Assembly (NCBI GenBank): GCA_943369665.1
Contig: CALRNX020000001.1
Span: 1 to 64,000, forward strand
Length of the DNA stretch: 64,000 bases
Direction of reading: 5' to 3'
DNA from: UKL13-3 sp943369665
GTDB taxonomy: Bacteria; Bacteroidota; Bacteroidia; UKL13-3
Shown: positions 60,994 through 64,000 of the stretch, in pieces
Numbering within the stretch: the first letter of the stretch is position 1
Layout of the letters: every line of letters begins with the position of its first letter
Notes under the pieces: generated by a model
What the model was told of the DNA's origin: nothing
Database searches by the model: none
What the model saw: only the letters and a program-made list of their open reading frames with translations
Position numbers and translations under genes: made by a program

Positions 60994-62193
60994 TTATTCA
61001 TGCCCCATTCTGTTTTGTTTTGTTTCGATGTATTTTACATTATGAGGATTGGTGGCAACCTTGATGGCAACATTTTCAACGATCTCCAATCCATAACCTA
61101 TTAAACCTGCACGTTTGGTAGGATTGTTGGTCATGAGGCGCATTTTATGAACACCCACTTCGCGCAGCATTTGCGCTCCTACTCCGTATTCGCGTTCATC
61201 GGGGCGGAAACCTAATTGAATATTTGCGTCTACCGTATCCAAACCTTGTTCTTGTAATTTGTATGCTTTGAGTTTGTTTAACAAGCCAATGCCTCTGCCC
61301 TCCTGGTTGATATAGATTACAACACCTTTGCCTTCGGCTTCGATCATCTCCATCGCTTTTTGTAATTGGTCGCCACAATCGCAACGCATGCTTTGGAAAA
61401 TATCGCCAGTAACACACGATGAATGCACACGTACAAGAACCGCTTCATCAGGAGTCCATGTTCCTTTAACCAGCGCTAAATGTTCTTGTCCCGTGTTTTT
61501 TTGTTCGAAAGCGATCAGTTCAAAATCACCATGTTTGGTAGGCATTTCAACTGAAATAACACGTTTCACCAACGATTCTTTTTGCAAGCGGTATTCGATC
61601 AGATCTTTGATGGTGATCAGCTTTAACTGGAAGCGTTCGGCTACTTTTATCAGGTCGGGAAGGCGTGCCATGCTGCCATCTTCGTTTAATATCTCAACGA
61701 TGCATCCGGCAGGTTCAAAACCGGCAAGCTTAGCCAGGTCGATAGCCGCTTCTGTATGTCCAGCTCTGCGCAACACCCCTTCAGCTTGCGCTTTTAATGG
61801 AAATATATGTCCGGGTTTTCCCAAGTCTTCCGGTTTGGTATCCGGGTCAATCAAGGCTTGAACCGTTTTAGCCCTGTCGTGTGCCGAAATACCGGTTGTA
61901 CAACCTTTACCCAACAGATCGATTGAAACGGTAAAAGCGGTTTCATGCACAGCATTATTATCGGTTACCATCAGGTTTAATCCCAGTTCATTGCAACGTT
62001 CGGGTGTAATGGGTGTACAAATTAACCCGCGACCATGTGTTGCCATAAAATTAATGATCTCGGGCGTTACATTACGTGCGGCAGTTAAAAAATCACCTTC
62101 ATTTTCACGATCTTCATCGTCAACCACGATCACCACTTTGCCGTTGCGGATATCGTCAATGGCTTCTTCTATTGTATTAAATTGAAAACTCAT
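60994..62193 (-). CDS. ribBA: Bifunctional DHBP synthase / GTP cyclohydrolase II
   Basis: 399 residues. N-terminal RibB (about 1-200): VVIVVDDEDRENEGDF, ATHGRGLICTPI, VSIDLLGKGCTTGISAHDRA, PGHIFPLKAQAEGVLRRAGHTEA. C-terminal RibA (about 205-399): VRVHSSCVTGDIFQSMRCDCGDQL with zinc cysteines, YINQEGRGIGL, DTVDANIQLGF, REYGVGAQMLREVG, MRLMTNNPTKRAG. It makes both precursors of riboflavin. No FMN riboswitch is visible upstream; the ATG instead overlaps the end of a decayed gene. Confidence 0.96.
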   Translation of the reverse strand: MSFQFNTIEEAIDDIRNGKVVIVVDDEDRENEGDFLTAARNVTPEIINFMATHGRGLICTPITPERCNELGLNLMVTDNNAVHETAFTVSIDLLGKGCTTGISAHDRAKTVQALIDPDTKPEDLGKPGHIFPLKAQAEGVLRRAGHTEAAIDLAKLAGFEPAGCIVEILNEDGSMARLPDLIKVAERFQLKLITIKDLIEYRLQKESLVKRVISVEMPTKHGDFELIAFEQKNTGQEHLALVKGTWTPDEAVLVRVHSSCVTGDIFQSMRCDCGDQLQKAMEMIEAEGKGVVIYINQEGRGIGLLNKLKAYKLQEQGLDTVDANIQLGFRPDEREYGVGAQMLREVGVHKMRLMTNNPTKRAGLIGYGLEIVENVAIKVATNPHNVKYIETKQNRMGHE

Positions 62194-62442
62194 TTGTTGT
62201 TATTTATTTCTCTAATTTTCTCCAGTGCTTCAGCGTCTTCTAAATCTTTAAGCCTTGCCACATTTCTTTTTTCTGTTATAAGTTGGTTCAGGTGCAAAAA
62301 AGGAACAACTACACCATCAATATCTGCTATCGAAGCTATTTTATAACACTCGTCAAACTAACCCTCCAACCATAATGTATTTCACATTGTTTGTGTTTAA
62401 ACAACGACAAAAATTAAGTAATTCTTCATCATAGATATCCAT
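62190..62442 (-). pseudogene. Remnant of a nucleotidyltransferase (antitoxin-like) gene
   Basis: From the ATG at 62442 the frame reads MDIYDEELLNFCRC, then NVKYIMVGGLV, and stops at TGA. One frame shift further on, the sequence reads IADIDGVVVPFLHLNQLITE and VARLKDLEDAEALEKIRE up to a stop that overlaps the ribBA start. The two pieces match the N-terminus (VKYxxVGG) and C-terminus (DLIxxKxxxxRxKDLxDxxxLEKI) of small MNT/DUF6036-like nucleotidyltransferases. The central catalytic part is deleted. Confidence 0.7.
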
Positions 62443-62460
62443 GCACTTAATCAGTGTGTT

Positions 62461-62599
62461 TTATTTTGGCACTTTTAAGCATCTTATTAATTTTTCATAA
62501 GCGCATTAACTTGTGAAAACGTTCACTGTGCGTTGATTTAAGCCAGTTTCTCAGCTTAATGTCGTCAGCGTTTTCCAAATTTATTTTCTCGTTGCTCAT
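62461..62599 (-). pseudogene. Decayed small gene upstream of the nucleotidyltransferase remnant
   Basis: From the ATG at 62599: MSNEKINLENADDIKLRNWL, then KSTHSERFHKLMRL and an in-frame TGA, after which the same frame continues KINKMLKSAKIKHTD. The read-through product of about 50 residues is coherent, so the TGA looks like a recent disabling mutation. Small proteins of this kind often precede nucleotidyltransferase genes in Bacteroidota, which would make the pair a dead two-gene module. Confidence 0.55.
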
Positions 62600-62613
62600 G
62601 TTTTTCAAATATA

Positions 62614-63816
62614 CTAAACAATCTTTGGGTTCAAATTGATTTGCGCTTTGTAAAAATCAAGTACCTCATTGATCACTCGGGTATTGCTATACTCGGTTTC
62701 AATCAGCTTTTGGGCCTCTGTTCCAAGTGTTTCGCAAAGTAAAGGATTGTTTAGCAATTGCTCTATACACTGATAAAACTCATCAGCCGTATTGGCTATT
62801 AAGATGTTTTTGCCATGGGTGTGGTGTATTCCCTGCGCGCCTAATGTTGTTGAGATGATGGCCTTGCCCGCAGCCATTCCTTCCAATATTTTTACCCTAA
62901 TGCCACTTCCCGAAAACAAGGGCACGATCATGATCTGGTTGTTGAGCATGAATTGTTGAGCATGTTCCACTTCTCCATGAATATGCACACCTGCAGAAAA
63001 GGACAACGGAAATGCTGTTGTTAATTTTCTGCCGGCTAAATGCAAACTTGCCCCGGGAAATTGTGTATATACTTTTGGCCACACATGATCTAAAAACCAG
63101 GTTATGGCTTCCTTGTTAGGCTCCCATTCCATTGATCCAATATGAAACAAAGATTGTGATTGAGGTTTTGTATCACTTTTGATCACATCTATTCCGAGTG
63201 GGGCAACATGAATGGGTTTGGTGAATCCCATTTGCTCAAAAACAGCTTTATCGTTTTGGGTAACTGTGGTCAATACATCAAATTTCGAAAGAATATTTTG
63301 CTCGAAAGTTTTAAGCCTTTTGGCCAATAAATTTAAATACCATTTTTTGAAAATATTGGGTTCTCCATTGGCGAGCGTTTGCCAGATTTCGTGCTCAACA
63401 TTATGTTGTCGCAATACAAGCAAAGCTTTGCTGTTGCTTCGGAGAGTATCCATGCATGTGGCCATGAAAATACTTTCGCAAACAATGATATCATAAGTGT
63501 TTTTGGAAAGCAGATCGATCAGTAACTGTTCAAATTTCGAAGAAATAAAACGTTCGACATGATAGGATTTTGAGCTGAATAAATTCAGCAAAGCCGGAAT
63601 AGGCTTTACCCGGTTGTCTAAAGGAATTGTATGGATGTTGGCAAGCGAGGTTAACTCTGTCGGAATGGTTTCAACAAAATGTTTGGTTGTATTATACGCC
63701 ACAACAGTAATATCACATCCTGCATTTTTGTATCCTTTGATATAATTATAATACATGATAGAGCCTCCATCTTTTAATGGCCACGGAACTCTATTCATTA
63801 ATTGCAGAATGCGCAT
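62614..63816 (-). CDS. GT4-family glycosyltransferase
   Basis: 400 residues. The N-terminal Rossmann domain begins MRILQLMNRVPWPLKDGGSI; the C-terminal domain has IHVAPLGIDVI, LFHIGSMEWEPNKEAITWF, IVPLFSGSGIRVKILEGMAAGKAIISTTLGAQGI, the nucleotide-sugar-binding EGMAAGK region. It should add a sugar to a surface polysaccharide or lipid. It starts 3 bases after the LptF/G-like gene ends on the same strand, suggesting cotranscription and a link to lipopolysaccharide. Confidence 0.9.
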   Translation of the reverse strand: MRILQLMNRVPWPLKDGGSIMYYNYIKGYKNAGCDITVVAYNTTKHFVETIPTELTSLANIHTIPLDNRVKPIPALLNLFSSKSYHVERFISSKFEQLLIDLLSKNTYDIIVCESIFMATCMDTLRSNSKALLVLRQHNVEHEIWQTLANGEPNIFKKWYLNLLAKRLKTFEQNILSKFDVLTTVTQNDKAVFEQMGFTKPIHVAPLGIDVIKSDTKPQSQSLFHIGSMEWEPNKEAITWFLDHVWPKVYTQFPGASLHLAGRKLTTAFPLSFSAGVHIHGEVEHAQQFMLNNQIMIVPLFSGSGIRVKILEGMAAGKAIISTTLGAQGIHHTHGKNILIANTADEFYQCIEQLLNNPLLCETLGTEAQKLIETEYSNTRVINEVLDFYKAQINLNPKIV

Positions 63817-63819
63817 GTA

Positions 63820-64000
63820 TTAAGCTTTGTTTGTAAACAGTTGTTTTAACTTATTCCATTTTTTCAGGTAAGCATTTTTATCAAACAAGCCGGAATCGTT
63901 TGCTGCCTGGTAGGTTAAGAAGCCTCCAAGTGGCAGCAATACCAAAATGGCCAGCCACATTCCGGAAGCCGGAGTAGCAGACCCCGACTTAGCCATTTTT
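63820..64000 (-). CDS. C-terminus of an LptF/LptG-like permease (5' end outside window)
   Basis: About 60 codons are visible. They include a hydrophobic helix WLAILVLLPLGGFLTYQA followed by NDSGLFDKNAYLKKW, the typical end of Bacteroidota YjgP/YjgQ permeases. LptF/LptG drive lipopolysaccharide export together with LptB. The assignment rests on a short piece and stays tentative. The next gene follows after 3 bases. Confidence 0.5.
   Translation of the reverse strand, partial: KMAKSGSATPASGMWLAILVLLPLGGFLTYQAANDSGLFDKNAYLKKWNKLKQLFTNKA

Noticed and set aside
1..64000. CRISPR arrays, tRNA or rRNA genes, insertion sequences
   Set aside because: No regularly spaced direct repeats, cloverleaf-like sequences, rRNA cores or transposase genes were seen on reading both strands.

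Overview
The window comes from a Bacteroidota genome. Four surface proteins end in type IX secretion (T9SS) sorting domains (genes ending at 1152, 8950, 15110 and 51838). Several promoters fit the Bacteroidota pattern TTTG / TAnnTTTG, Shine-Dalgarno sites are almost absent, and many products belong to families typical of the phylum (TonB receptor with carboxypeptidase-like domain, TPR-LuxR regulator, DUF1800/DUF1501 pair, DUF2911). I cannot name genus or species.

Layout. 1-22.5 kb is ordinary chromosome: a truncated T9SS adhesin-like gene, a UbiA prenyltransferase, a DUF502 protein, dnaX, a small HTH regulator with a clear palindromic operator, 3-hydroxyacyl-CoA dehydrogenase, a secreted M1 peptidase, gyrA, a large T9SS propeller protein, a three-gene glycosyltransferase/methyltransferase operon, rnpB (RNase P RNA), polyphosphate kinase and a secreted TPR protein. 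30.2-64 kb is again chromosome: a UDG-family protein, DUF2306, twin lipoproteins, a DEAD-box helicase, a histidine kinase with an MFS pump, an NTPase-MobA fusion, a TPR-HTH regulator, a TonB receptor/lipoprotein/beta-propeller phytase operon, fdhD, DUF1800 and DUF1501, a PIG-L deacetylase, a micropeptide/YciI/sodium-symporter operon, an MscS channel, DUF2911, an SDR, a hotdog protein, ribBA, a decayed two-gene cassette, a GT4 glycosyltransferase and the end of an LptF/LptG-like permease.

The most unusual part is 22562-30202, a 7.64 kb element that I read as the provirus of a small single-stranded-DNA phage. It sits in a chromosomal dif site. The two junctions share the 11-base core TATTAATTATA, and removing the element on paper restores a canonical dif. 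The element has no integrase, so it probably uses host XerC/XerD. All its genes point the same way: four small early genes, a two-tyrosine HUH replication protein, a beta-rich 226-residue candidate capsid protein, a run of small basic or single-span membrane proteins, a membrane-anchored lytic transglycosylase, two more unknown proteins, a terminator, and a separately promoted small secreted protein that looks like cargo. I found neither an inovirus Zot ATPase nor a microvirus VP1 capsid protein. The gene content therefore fits neither classical ssDNA phage family and is closer in style to membrane-containing ssDNA phages of flavobacteria (FLiP-like), which is an inference.

Other notable signals are a ten-A run in dnaX where slippage in either direction gives immediate stops just after the conserved ATPase and domain III region (a likely gamma/tau switch), and the decayed antitoxin-like cassette upstream of ribBA.
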